From JBBSOK01 sp038259825 (lineage in GTDB: Bacteria; Bacteroidota; Bacteroidia; Flavobacteriales; Flavobacteriaceae): a stretch of 18,392 bases of DNA. Below the pieces are notes generated by a model, which was given only the letters and a program-made list of their open reading frames with translations, was not told where the DNA came from and did no database searches. The DNA is taken from the NCBI GenBank assembly GCA_038259825.1, contig JBBSOK010000057.1, forward strand, positions 1 through 18,392. Reading direction: 5' to 3'. Positions 6,740 to 14,271 of the stretch are shown piece by piece (the stretch's first letter is position 1; each line of letters opens with the position of its first letter). A program made the position numbers and the translations under genes.

Positions 6740-8839
6740 ATGGCAAAACAGATAAATGTAACACTTATTGGAAACCCAAATACCGGTAAAACTTCGGTTT
6801 TTAATCGTTTAACGGGCTTAAACCAAAAAGTAGGCAATTATCCTGGCATTACGGTTGAAAAAAAACAAGGAATCTGTAAATTACCACGTGGCGTAAAAGC
6901 ACATATCTTAGATTTACCGGGAACGTATAGTTTAAATGCCTCTTCCGTAGATGAAAATGTCGTTATCGAGTTACTCTTAAACAAAAACGACAAGGATTTT
7001 CCCGATGTAGCGGTGGTTGTAGCTGATGTTGAAAACCTAAAAAGAAATTTATTGCTCTTTACCCAAATTAAAGATTTGGGAATACCCGCAATCTTGGCTA
7101 TTAATATGGCGGATAGAATGTCGAGAAAAGCCATTTCGCTGGATGTGGATTTGCTCGAAAAAAAGCTCGAAACTAAAATTGCACTTATAAGTTCTCGCAA
7201 AAACTTAGGTTTTGAAAACTTAAAGGAATTAATAATTAATCACAATCAACTTTCAACTAATCCGTGCGTTAATGCATCCGTAATTGCACCAGATTATTTT
7301 GATAGATTGCGAAAAGCATTTCCACAACAAGATTTATACAAGTTATGGCTTGTAATTACACAAGATGTAAATTTTGGAAAACTGGATAGAAAGGATTTTA
7401 AAGGTGTTGTAAGTTTTAAAACAGAATCTGCAACAAACCTAAAAAGACTTCAACAAAAAGAAACGATTTTACGCTACCAATTTATAAACGGCGTTTTAAA
7501 AGAAACATTAGTTATTGACGCCAGTAAGGCAAAAGATTTACGAAGTAGATTAGACAGAGTTTTAACCCACAAAGTTTGGGGTTATTTAATTTTCTTTGGA
7601 ATTTTATTACTCATATTCCAAGCTATTTTTGATTGGAGCGAATATCCAATGGATTTTATAGACAGCACCTTTGCAAGTTTTAGCGAATGGGCAAAAAATT
7701 CTTTACCAGCAGGTGATTTTACAAATCTTATAGCCGAAGGAATTATTCCTGGACTTGGCGGAATCGTCATTTTTATTCCACAGATAGCATTTCTATTTTT
7801 ATTTATTTCAGTACTCGAAGAAACCGGTTATATGAGCCGTGTTGTATTTTTAATGGATAAAATAATGCGGCGTTTTGGGCTTAGCGGAAAAAGTGTTGTA
7901 CCTCTAGTTGCAGGTACAGCGTGCGCCATTCCCGCAATTATGGCTACCCGAAATATTGAAAATTGGAAAGAAAGGTTAATTACTATTTTAGTTACTCCTT
8001 TTACAACATGCGCCGCGCGGTTACCAGTTTATCTCATCATAATTTCTTTAGTAATTCCAGATACGCGCGTATTGGGAATTTTCAGCTTACAAGCTTTAAC
8101 CTTAATGTTTATGTACATTCTAGGGTTTGGTGCTGCTATATTTTCGGCTTATTTATTGGATAAAGTTCTTAAAATTAAAACAAAAACCTTCTTTGTAATT
8201 GAAATGCCAAATTACAAATTACCACTTCCAAAAAACGTATTAATTACGGTTGTTGAAAAAACAAAAGCTTTTGTGTTTGGTGCCGGTAAAATAATTCTCG
8301 CAATTTCAGTGATCCTTTGGGTTTTGGCGTCTTACGGACCAGGCGATTTCAATAATGCCGAAGAAATTGTCCAAAAACAATATGCTTCCCAAAATCTTTC
8401 TGTTGAAGAAATTGAAATGCAAGTAAACTCCTTTAAATTAGAAAATTCATATATTGGAATAGTAGGCCACGCAATTGAACCAGCTGTCAGACCATTGGGT
8501 TATGATTGGAAAATAGGCATTGCCATTGTAAGTTCTTTTGCTGCGCGTGAAGTTTTTGTCGGAACACTAGCCACCATTTACAGCGTTGGTAGTGAACAAG
8601 AGGAAACAATTAAAAATAGAATGGCTGCAGAAATTAATCCAGTCTTGGGCGGACCCCTTTTCAATTTTGCAAGTGGTGTTTCACTTTTACTGTTTTATGC
8701 TTTTGCAATGCAATGCATGAGTACGCTAGCAATAGTTAAAAGAGAAACTAATAGCTGGAAATGGCCAGCGTGGCAATTTTTTGTTATGAGTGCTATTGCG
8801 TATGTTGTCGCATTGGCGGCCTATCAAATTTTAAAATAA
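6740..8839 (+). CDS. feoB: FeoB, ferrous iron transporter
   Basis: This 699-aa inner-membrane Fe(II) transporter has an N-terminal GTPase domain. G1 is GNPNTGKTS (11-19), G2 lies in YPGITVE, G3 is DLPG (58-61), G4 is NMAD (122-125) and G5 is SSRKNLG (about 151-157). A helical insertion domain follows to about residue 270. The membrane part begins near 275 (VWGYLIFFGILLLIF) and has two Gate-type halves, with motifs such as GYMSRVVFLMDKIMRRFGLSGKS, VAGTACAIPAIMATR and, later, GHAIEPAVRPLGYDWKIGIAIVSSFAAREVF. The Cys in GTACAIPA and the RxVF-type motif are family landmarks. The length is typical of FeoB without a fused FeoC. The next gene is a small Cys-rich membrane protein 18 bp downstream. 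Confidence 0.97.
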   Translation: MAKQINVTLIGNPNTGKTSVFNRLTGLNQKVGNYPGITVEKKQGICKLPRGVKAHILDLPGTYSLNASSVDENVVIELLLNKNDKDFPDVAVVVADVENLKRNLLLFTQIKDLGIPAILAINMADRMSRKAISLDVDLLEKKLETKIALISSRKNLGFENLKELIINHNQLSTNPCVNASVIAPDYFDRLRKAFPQQDLYKLWLVITQDVNFGKLDRKDFKGVVSFKTESATNLKRLQQKETILRYQFINGVLKETLVIDASKAKDLRSRLDRVLTHKVWGYLIFFGILLLIFQAIFDWSEYPMDFIDSTFASFSEWAKNSLPAGDFTNLIAEGIIPGLGGIVIFIPQIAFLFLFISVLEETGYMSRVVFLMDKIMRRFGLSGKSVVPLVAGTACAIPAIMATRNIENWKERLITILVTPFTTCAARLPVYLIIISLVIPDTRVLGIFSLQALTLMFMYILGFGAAIFSAYLLDKVLKIKTKTFFVIEMPNYKLPLPKNVLITVVEKTKAFVFGAGKIILAISVILWVLASYGPGDFNNAEEIVQKQYASQNLSVEEIEMQVNSFKLENSYIGIVGHAIEPAVRPLGYDWKIGIAIVSSFAAREVFVGTLATIYSVGSEQEETIKNRMAAEINPVLGGPLFNFASGVSLLLFYAFAMQCMSTLAIVKRETNSWKWPAWQFFVMSAIAYVVALAAYQILK

Positions 8840-8857
8840 AACAAGTATCTTTGTATT

Positions 8858-9016
8858 ATGCAAACTATCTTAGTAATTATTGTATTTACCATTGCAGCAG
8901 GCTATTTGCTTAAAAAATTCCTATGGTTTCCAATTTTTGAAAATTCCAAAAAATCTATGGGAACGCTAGATGGAGGCAATACAAAGTGTGGTAAAAAAGA
9001 TTGTGGTTGTCATTAA
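8858..9016 (+). CDS. FeoB-associated Cys-rich membrane protein (52 aa)
   Basis: A 52-codon frame starts with ATG at 8858, 18 bp after feoB, and ends with TAA at 9014-9016. Its first 18 residues (MQTILVIIVFTIAAGYLL) form a membrane helix. They are followed by KKFLWFPIF and a short polar tail ending CGKKDCGCH, with three cysteines and a His that could bind a metal ion. Small one-helix proteins with a Cys-rich tail directly after feoB are a recognised family, often named FeoB-associated Cys-rich membrane protein. Position, topology and Cys pattern all fit. It may take part in Fe(II) entry or delivery, but no mechanism is shown here. A TATCTTTG motif just 4 nt before the ATG hints at a second promoter. 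Confidence 0.85.
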   Translation: MQTILVIIVFTIAAGYLLKKFLWFPIFENSKKSMGTLDGGNTKCGKKDCGCH

Positions 9017-9028
9017 CCTAAAGTAACT

Positions 9029-9445
9029 TTACTCTTTATTTACTCTTCTTACCAATAAAACATAATCATTCGCAATAGACGCTGTATCATTTTTTGGATA
9101 TGGCTTTACCATTTCAGCCCAAAGCATATATGTAGAGGATTCGAATAGCAATTTTGCTGGATCGCTCTTTTTATCTAGAGTGCCAAAAGTTATTTCTTTA
9201 CCTTCCGTAAAATCTTCTTGTGTTACAGTAACATAAATTTTAATTTCTCCTGCCCAAACACAGTTCACATTTTCTGGGCAGCGGCTGTCCGAAATTACTT
9301 CTTTAAATAATAAAGTAATTCCATCAACCATTACAGATTCGCCCATTGGAGCTTTTAAAACAATAGTTGGAGCAATGGCTTTTTGGTTTTGCGCAAATGC
9401 AAACGATGAGATTATAAGAAATAGTAAAAAAACAGACTTTTTCAT
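9029..9445 (-). CDS. Small secreted protein with SRCPxxVxCVWAG motif
   Basis: This 138-aa protein has a clear signal peptide (MKKSVFLLFLIISSFAFA, cut before QNQK). The mature part is mostly beta-strand-like. It holds the motif DSRCPENVNCVWAGE at about 53-67, with two cysteines (Cys56 and Cys62) placed to form a disulphide. I have seen this SRCP--V-C-WAG motif in many small exported or lipoprotein-type proteins of unknown function, so it is probably a conserved family, but I cannot name a role. The C-terminal part (YMLWAEMVKPYPKND, then YVLLVRRVNKE) reads like the closing strands of a small domain. It is convergent with the feo block, with 12 bp between the stops. It starts right beside the structured gap upstream of the fusion gene. 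Confidence 0.85.
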   Translation of the reverse strand: MKKSVFLLFLIISSFAFAQNQKAIAPTIVLKAPMGESVMVDGITLLFKEVISDSRCPENVNCVWAGEIKIYVTVTQEDFTEGKEITFGTLDKKSDPAKLLFESSTYMLWAEMVKPYPKNDTASIANDYVLLVRRVNKE

Positions 9446-9574
9446 ATGGTAGGTTTAGGTTTTAAAGATAATAAGAAAAAATGGACTACAACTACGCTTA
9501 GCCGCGAGGCTTTCAATTTTGGTCCTTATCCAAAGCAGAAATGGATATCCAACTATCTATCAGAAATCGCTTAA
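9446..9574 (+). other. Structured intergenic stretch with a 42-codon open frame
   Basis: This part of the 187-bp gap looks less AT-rich than its surroundings. It holds three dyads: AGCC-GCGA-GGCT (9500-9511, a GNRA tetraloop hairpin), TTTGG-N7-CCAAA (9518-9534) and the palindrome TGGATATCCA (9542-9551). A 42-codon ATG-to-TAA frame spans the whole stretch and begins one base after the start codon of the divergent gene. The peptide (ends in KQKWISNYLSEIA) is not recognised. It may be a small RNA, a decayed gene or chance. Confidence 0.25.
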
Positions 9575-9632
9575 TACTTTGAACTAAAAATTTTAATAAT
9601 TTCAGTAATATTGAAAAGCGTAAAATAGAAAT

Positions 9633-12600
9633 ATGTTTTCAAAAACCACAAATCAAAAAGCAAAAAAAATTGCCGCAGAATTTTTTAATATAGATGCCGA
9701 AGCAACAAAAATTGACGGCTATATAGATGACAATTTTCAATTGAAAAATGCTTCAAACGAAAATTTTCTGTTAAATATTTCTTCTGAAAAAAATATAAGT
9801 CAGCTTGATTTTCAAGTTGAAATTTTGAAACATCTTTCTACGAAAAATCTTCCTTTTTCAATCTCAAAAGTTATTGAAAACAAAAATGGAATTTTAATTT
9901 CTGAAGTTTCAGATAACACCACTGCCCGACTTCTAACCTGGTTAGACGGCAGATTATGGGCAACAATAAATCCAAAAACTAAAACATTAAGAATAGATTT
10001 AGGCGAAGTTGCAGGCAATTTAACAATGGCGCTTAAAGATTTTGAACATCCGGAAAGCAACAGAAACCTTGATTGGGATTTGGCAAACTCGGCTTCGACT
10101 GAAAAATTTAGCAATCGGTTTTCTGGCAAGGAAAAAGAAATTGTAACCTACTTTCAAAATAGATTTTCAGAAATACAAAAGGAATATAAAAACCTTCCAA
10201 AAAGTATTGTTCATAACGATATAAACGATTACAACATTTTAGTTTCCGAAGATTTAAAAAACCCAAAAGTTAGCGGAATAATAGATTTTGGTGATGCTGT
10301 GTTTACAAAAACAATTAATGATATAGCAATCCTTTTGGCTTATGCTATTATGGATTTACCCGATCCACTTTCGGCAGCATTAAATGTGATTGAAGGGTAT
10401 AATAAACATTACAATGTTTCAGAAAAAGAGCTAAAATGTCTTTACATTTTGGTTGGAATTCGTTTGGTTATAACTGTTACCAGTGCTTCAATTAAAAAAG
10501 AAGAAAATCCCGATGATGCCTATTTTCTAATCAGCGAAAAACCTGCTTGGGCGCTGCTTGAAAAATGGTTTTATATTAATGAGAATTTCGCTTATTATTC
10601 TTTCAGAAAAGCAAGTGGTTACGAAGCTTTTCCATTGGAAAATGAATTTAAAAAATGGGCAGAAAACAATCAAGTTTCACTAAACCAACTATTTCCGACT
10701 ATTAAATTCAGCAAAGTTTATATTCCAGATATGTCGGTTGGAAGCACACTTTTAGGAAATCTTGCCGAATACGCCGATGCCGAAGTTTCAGAATTTAAAA
10801 TAAAACAATTTCAAAAGCAATTTCCTAATTCAATTTTGGCAAATGGCTATTTAGAAATCAGGCCATTTTATACAACCGACGCATTTAAAAGTGAAGGCAA
10901 TAATGGCCCACAATACAGAACAACGCATTTAGGAACGGACTTTTGGTTACCTTCCGAAACCGCCGTGCACGCACCGTTTGATGGTATTGTAAAGATTATT
11001 CACCATAACAATTATGATAAGGATTATGGTCCAATGCTTATTTTGGAACACAATTTTAATGGCAACAAATTTTATACGCTTTATGGACATTTAAGCTTAA
11101 AATCGTTGAAATTATTATCCGTTGATGATACAATTAAGCAAGGAGATTTGATTGCGTATTTAGGAAATTCAACCGAAAATGGTAATTGGGCACCGCATCT
11201 TCATTTTCAAATTATTTTAGATTTGTTAGGCAACGCGGAAAACTTTAACGGTGTAGCGTTGCCATCAGAAATTGACGTTTGGAAAAGCATCTGTCCAAAT
11301 CCAAATATTCTTTTTAAAGAAAATTTAAATTCTTCCGAAGAAAATATTTCAAACGAAAATTTGATAGATTTCAGAAAAGAACATTTAGGAAAAGGTCTGA
11401 GTCTTAGCTATAATAATCCTTTGCATATTGTTCGTGGCGAAGGCGTTTACTTAGTTGATACTAACGGTCAAAAATATTTGGACACTGTAAATAACGTAAA
11501 TCACGTTGGGCATCAACATCCAAAAGTTGTTGCCGCCGGCCAAAAACAAATGGCTGTTTTAACCACAAATACGCGCTATTTACATAAAGAAGTTGTTGCG
11601 TATGCAAAAGCTTTGTTGAAAAAACTACCACCACATTTATCGGTTATACATTTTGCAAATTCTGGAAGCGAAGCAAATGAACTTGCCTTGAGAATGGCAA
11701 AAATAGCAACAGGAAATAAAGATTTTCTTGCCGTTGAAGTTGGTTATCACGGCAATACAAATGCTACAATTGATGTAAGTTCCTATAAATTTGAAGGTCA
11801 CGGAGGATTTCCAAAACCCGAAAATACACACATTCTACCTTTACCAGATTCCTTTCGCGGAAAATATAGAGGCGATAACTGTGGAACTAATTACGCAAAC
11901 CACGCAAAAGAAATTATAGATGACCTAAAAAAAGAAGGAAGAGAAATCGCCGGATTTATTGGAGAAAGTATGATAAGTTGCGGCGGACAAATAGTTCCAC
12001 CTAAAAATTATTTTAAAGAAGTTTACAAACACGTACAAAAAGCTGGCGGTATTTGCATTGCAGACGAAGTGCAAACCGGTTTTGGCAGAATGGGCAAAAC
12101 ATTTTGGGCATTCGAACTTTACGACGTAAAACCAGATATTGTAACAATGGGGAAACCAGCTGGAAATGGCCATCCTCTTGCCGTTGTTGCTTGTACAAAG
12201 GAAGTTGCCGAAAAGTTTAATACGGGTATGGAATATTTTAACACCTTTGGTGGCAATCCAGTTTCGTGCGCTATTGGCAGAACTGTTTTAGAAGTAATTG
12301 AAGAAGAAAACCTACAGCAGAATGCACTCGTAGTTGGCGGATTTCTTAAAGATGAATTAAAAAAACTTCAACTTCAGTTTCCGATAATTGGGGATGTTCG
12401 AGGTGAAGGACTTTTTTTAGGTTTTGAATTGAATGATGCAACTAAAAATCCATTGCCAAAACAGACAACCTATCTAGCCAACCGAATGAAAGATTTAGGA
12501 ATTTTAATGAGCATAGATGGTCCAGACCATAATGTGATGAAAATAAAACCACCTATAATTTTCAGTAGAGAAAATGCAGAAGAACTTATTTTTAGATTGA

Positions 12601-12638
12601 AAATTGTTTTTGCGGAAGATTATTTGGCGCTAAGCTAA
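9633..12638 (+). CDS. Triple fusion: APH/hydroxylysine-kinase-like + M23 peptidase + class III phospholyase
   Basis: This 1001-aa protein has three domains and no signal peptide or membrane helix. Residues 1 to about 330 are an APH-type phosphotransferase with the catalytic loop HNDINDYN (His194, Asp196, Asn201) and the Mg-binding DFGD (218-221). Phrases such as LTWLDGR, VSGIIDFGD and the overall layout resemble human hydroxylysine kinase. Where that enzyme has the ATP-binding Lys (VLKIS), this protein has Asn48 (FLLNIS). Residues about 400-560 are a LytM/M23 domain with intact zinc and catalytic residues: HLGTD (His432, Asp436), YGHLS (His486) and HLH (522-524). Residues about 575-1001 are a PLP fold-type I class III domain with NSGSEANE (676-683), ADEVQTGFGRMG (810-821) and the Schiff-base Lys841 in TMGKPAGNGHP. 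That last signature marks the ammonio-phospholyase branch (ETNPPL/PHYKPL). I infer kinase and phospholyase steps on one amine or amino acid. The role of the M23 part is unknown. Confidence 0.9.
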   Translation: MFSKTTNQKAKKIAAEFFNIDAEATKIDGYIDDNFQLKNASNENFLLNISSEKNISQLDFQVEILKHLSTKNLPFSISKVIENKNGILISEVSDNTTARLLTWLDGRLWATINPKTKTLRIDLGEVAGNLTMALKDFEHPESNRNLDWDLANSASTEKFSNRFSGKEKEIVTYFQNRFSEIQKEYKNLPKSIVHNDINDYNILVSEDLKNPKVSGIIDFGDAVFTKTINDIAILLAYAIMDLPDPLSAALNVIEGYNKHYNVSEKELKCLYILVGIRLVITVTSASIKKEENPDDAYFLISEKPAWALLEKWFYINENFAYYSFRKASGYEAFPLENEFKKWAENNQVSLNQLFPTIKFSKVYIPDMSVGSTLLGNLAEYADAEVSEFKIKQFQKQFPNSILANGYLEIRPFYTTDAFKSEGNNGPQYRTTHLGTDFWLPSETAVHAPFDGIVKIIHHNNYDKDYGPMLILEHNFNGNKFYTLYGHLSLKSLKLLSVDDTIKQGDLIAYLGNSTENGNWAPHLHFQIILDLLGNAENFNGVALPSEIDVWKSICPNPNILFKENLNSSEENISNENLIDFRKEHLGKGLSLSYNNPLHIVRGEGVYLVDTNGQKYLDTVNNVNHVGHQHPKVVAAGQKQMAVLTTNTRYLHKEVVAYAKALLKKLPPHLSVIHFANSGSEANELALRMAKIATGNKDFLAVEVGYHGNTNATIDVSSYKFEGHGGFPKPENTHILPLPDSFRGKYRGDNCGTNYANHAKEIIDDLKKEGREIAGFIGESMISCGGQIVPPKNYFKEVYKHVQKAGGICIADEVQTGFGRMGKTFWAFELYDVKPDIVTMGKPAGNGHPLAVVACTKEVAEKFNTGMEYFNTFGGNPVSCAIGRTVLEVIEEENLQQNALVVGGFLKDELKKLQLQFPIIGDVRGEGLFLGFELNDATKNPLPKQTTYLANRMKDLGILMSIDGPDHNVMKIKPPIIFSRENAEELIFRLKIVFAEDYLALS

Positions 12639-12657
12639 AATTCACTAAACGATGAAA

Positions 12658-13692
12658 TTAGTCGCTATTTTTCTTCAGTAAGAAAGCATAAGGCTCCATT
12701 CCTTTTGTGTGTTCAAAAATAACTTTCAAAATTCCTAAAAGTGGCAAAGAGATTACGGCACCAACCATTCCCCAAAGTGCTGAAAATAATATAACACCAA
12801 AGACAGTAATAAAAGGATTCAAGTTAATTTCATCACCAATAATCCAAGGTGTAAGAACATAATTTTCAACTAATTGTGCTGCAGAAATTACACCAATTAC
12901 AATTAAAGCTGGCGTTGTGCCAGAATAGAGATATGCTAAAATTACAGCTATTCCACCTCCAATTATATTTCCAACGTATGGAATAATCGAAAAAAGTGCT
13001 GCAAATAAAGCTAAAAATAAAGCGTAAGGAACACTTCCCAATGTAAAACCGAGATAGTAAATTCCAAACAGGAAAAGCATAATTTTTCCTTTTCCCACAA
13101 AATAACTACTTATCATATTCGCAGAATTTTTTAAAATCAAACTCATTGCATTCTCGTTAGAAGATAATTTTTTGAAGAAAGAAATAAAGAGCTTTTTCTG
13201 CATTAAAAACAGCACTATATAAACAAATACAATTAAAGATTGTGAAAGTAAATTAGTAATTGACGATAGGAAAATTTGTAAAAAACTTTCTAATCTTTTC
13301 ACAAGTTCTTGGTTATTACCAACGTAGTTTTTATAATTAATACCAAGACTTTCATTAGCCCATTGTGATAGCGAATTCAACTTTTCTACCGCTTTTTCTT
13401 TAATTGTTGGCCAATCGTCTGCCATAACGCCCAACTGAGATGTTATAAGCCAAGACAGCAAAAAGAAAACTATTAACATTATAACAACCGAAAGCAACAT
13501 TGAAAGCCAATTTGGAAGCCCCCATTTTTTAAATCTTTTAGTAGGAATATCTAATAAAGTTGCCACAATAACGGCAACTAAAAGAGGTAATAAAAGACTA
13601 GAGCCAACATAAAAGACAGCAAGAATACCGCCTACAATTAGCAACATTTTAATTAGATAATTTGCAGATATATTTATTTTAGCCTCGCTCAA
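12658..13692 (-). CDS. AI-2E family transporter (PerM/TqsA-like permease)
   Basis: This 344-aa membrane protein has about seven or eight hydrophobic segments. The first two are at about 12-30 and 32-48, others are near 62-84 and 139-165, and a cluster runs through 203-325. A polar region between about 90 and 138 is the usual soluble insert. Family landmarks are IIPYVGNIIGG (236-246), ENYVLTPWIIGDEINLNP (276-293) and SALWGMVGAVISLPLLGILK (304-323). The family (formerly UPF0118) includes E. coli TqsA, linked to autoinducer-2 export, and Na+/H+ antiporter-like members, so the true substrate is unknown. It is convergent with the fusion gene, with 19 bp between the stops, and divergent from the next gene. 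Confidence 0.93.
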   Translation of the reverse strand: MSEAKINISANYLIKMLLIVGGILAVFYVGSSLLLPLLVAVIVATLLDIPTKRFKKWGLPNWLSMLLSVVIMLIVFFLLSWLITSQLGVMADDWPTIKEKAVEKLNSLSQWANESLGINYKNYVGNNQELVKRLESFLQIFLSSITNLLSQSLIVFVYIVLFLMQKKLFISFFKKLSSNENAMSLILKNSANMISSYFVGKGKIMLFLFGIYYLGFTLGSVPYALFLALFAALFSIIPYVGNIIGGGIAVILAYLYSGTTPALIVIGVISAAQLVENYVLTPWIIGDEINLNPFITVFGVILFSALWGMVGAVISLPLLGILKVIFEHTKGMEPYAFLLKKNSD

Positions 13693-13845
13693 AACTCAAA
13701 TTTTTTCTTAAATATACATATGTTTAAATTCTTCAGAAAAAATTACCTAGTATTTATTTAACAATTAAACGTATTTTAGTAGTGCTAAAGTTTGAGTATT
13801 TAATTCAAATTTCAGCCTATACAATTCAAAACAATTACGAGTGTT

Positions 13846-14271
13846 ATGAAAAAACTACTTATATTCTTCCTAATTATAAGCTTACATAGCTTTGCCCAAA
13901 CAGATTCCGAAAACAAACAAGCAATAATGTCTGTCTTGGAAAAGCAACAAACAGCTTGGTCTGCAAACGATATTGAAGCTTTTATGCAAGGCTATTGGCA
14001 AAGTGACTCCCTTGCTTTTTATGGCAGAAATGGCGTAACCAATGGTTGGCAAAAAACGTTGGACAATTATAAAAAAAGCTACCCAACAGCAGATGATACT
14101 GGCGAACTTAATTTTAAGATAGACGCTATTACAGCTATTGAAGATAACAGTTACTATTTAATGGGTCGTTATTTTTTGACCCGAAAAGCTGGCGATGCAA
14201 CTGGAAACTTCATTATCATTTTCAAAAAGATTGATGGTAAATGGAAGATTATTGCAGATATGAGCACTTAA
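13846..14271 (+). CDS. Secreted NTF2-like / DUF4440-type small protein
   Basis: This 141-aa protein has a signal peptide (MKKLLIFFLIISLHSFA, cut before QTDS). The mature protein has the plan of a SnoaL/DUF4440 domain. A first helix is KQAIMSVLEKQQTAWSANDIEAFMQGYW, followed by SLAFYGRNGVTNGWQKTLDNYKKSYP. A strand-rich second half ends with the typical tail GNFIIIFKKIDGKWKIIADMST. This cone-shaped fold is used by enzymes and binding proteins alike. No obvious catalytic residue can be named, so substrate and role are unknown. Export suggests a periplasmic or surface function. Its stop codon overlaps the stop of the opposite gene in the palindrome TTAA. Confidence 0.85.
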   Translation: MKKLLIFFLIISLHSFAQTDSENKQAIMSVLEKQQTAWSANDIEAFMQGYWQSDSLAFYGRNGVTNGWQKTLDNYKKSYPTADDTGELNFKIDAITAIEDNSYYLMGRYFLTRKAGDATGNFIIIFKKIDGKWKIIADMST

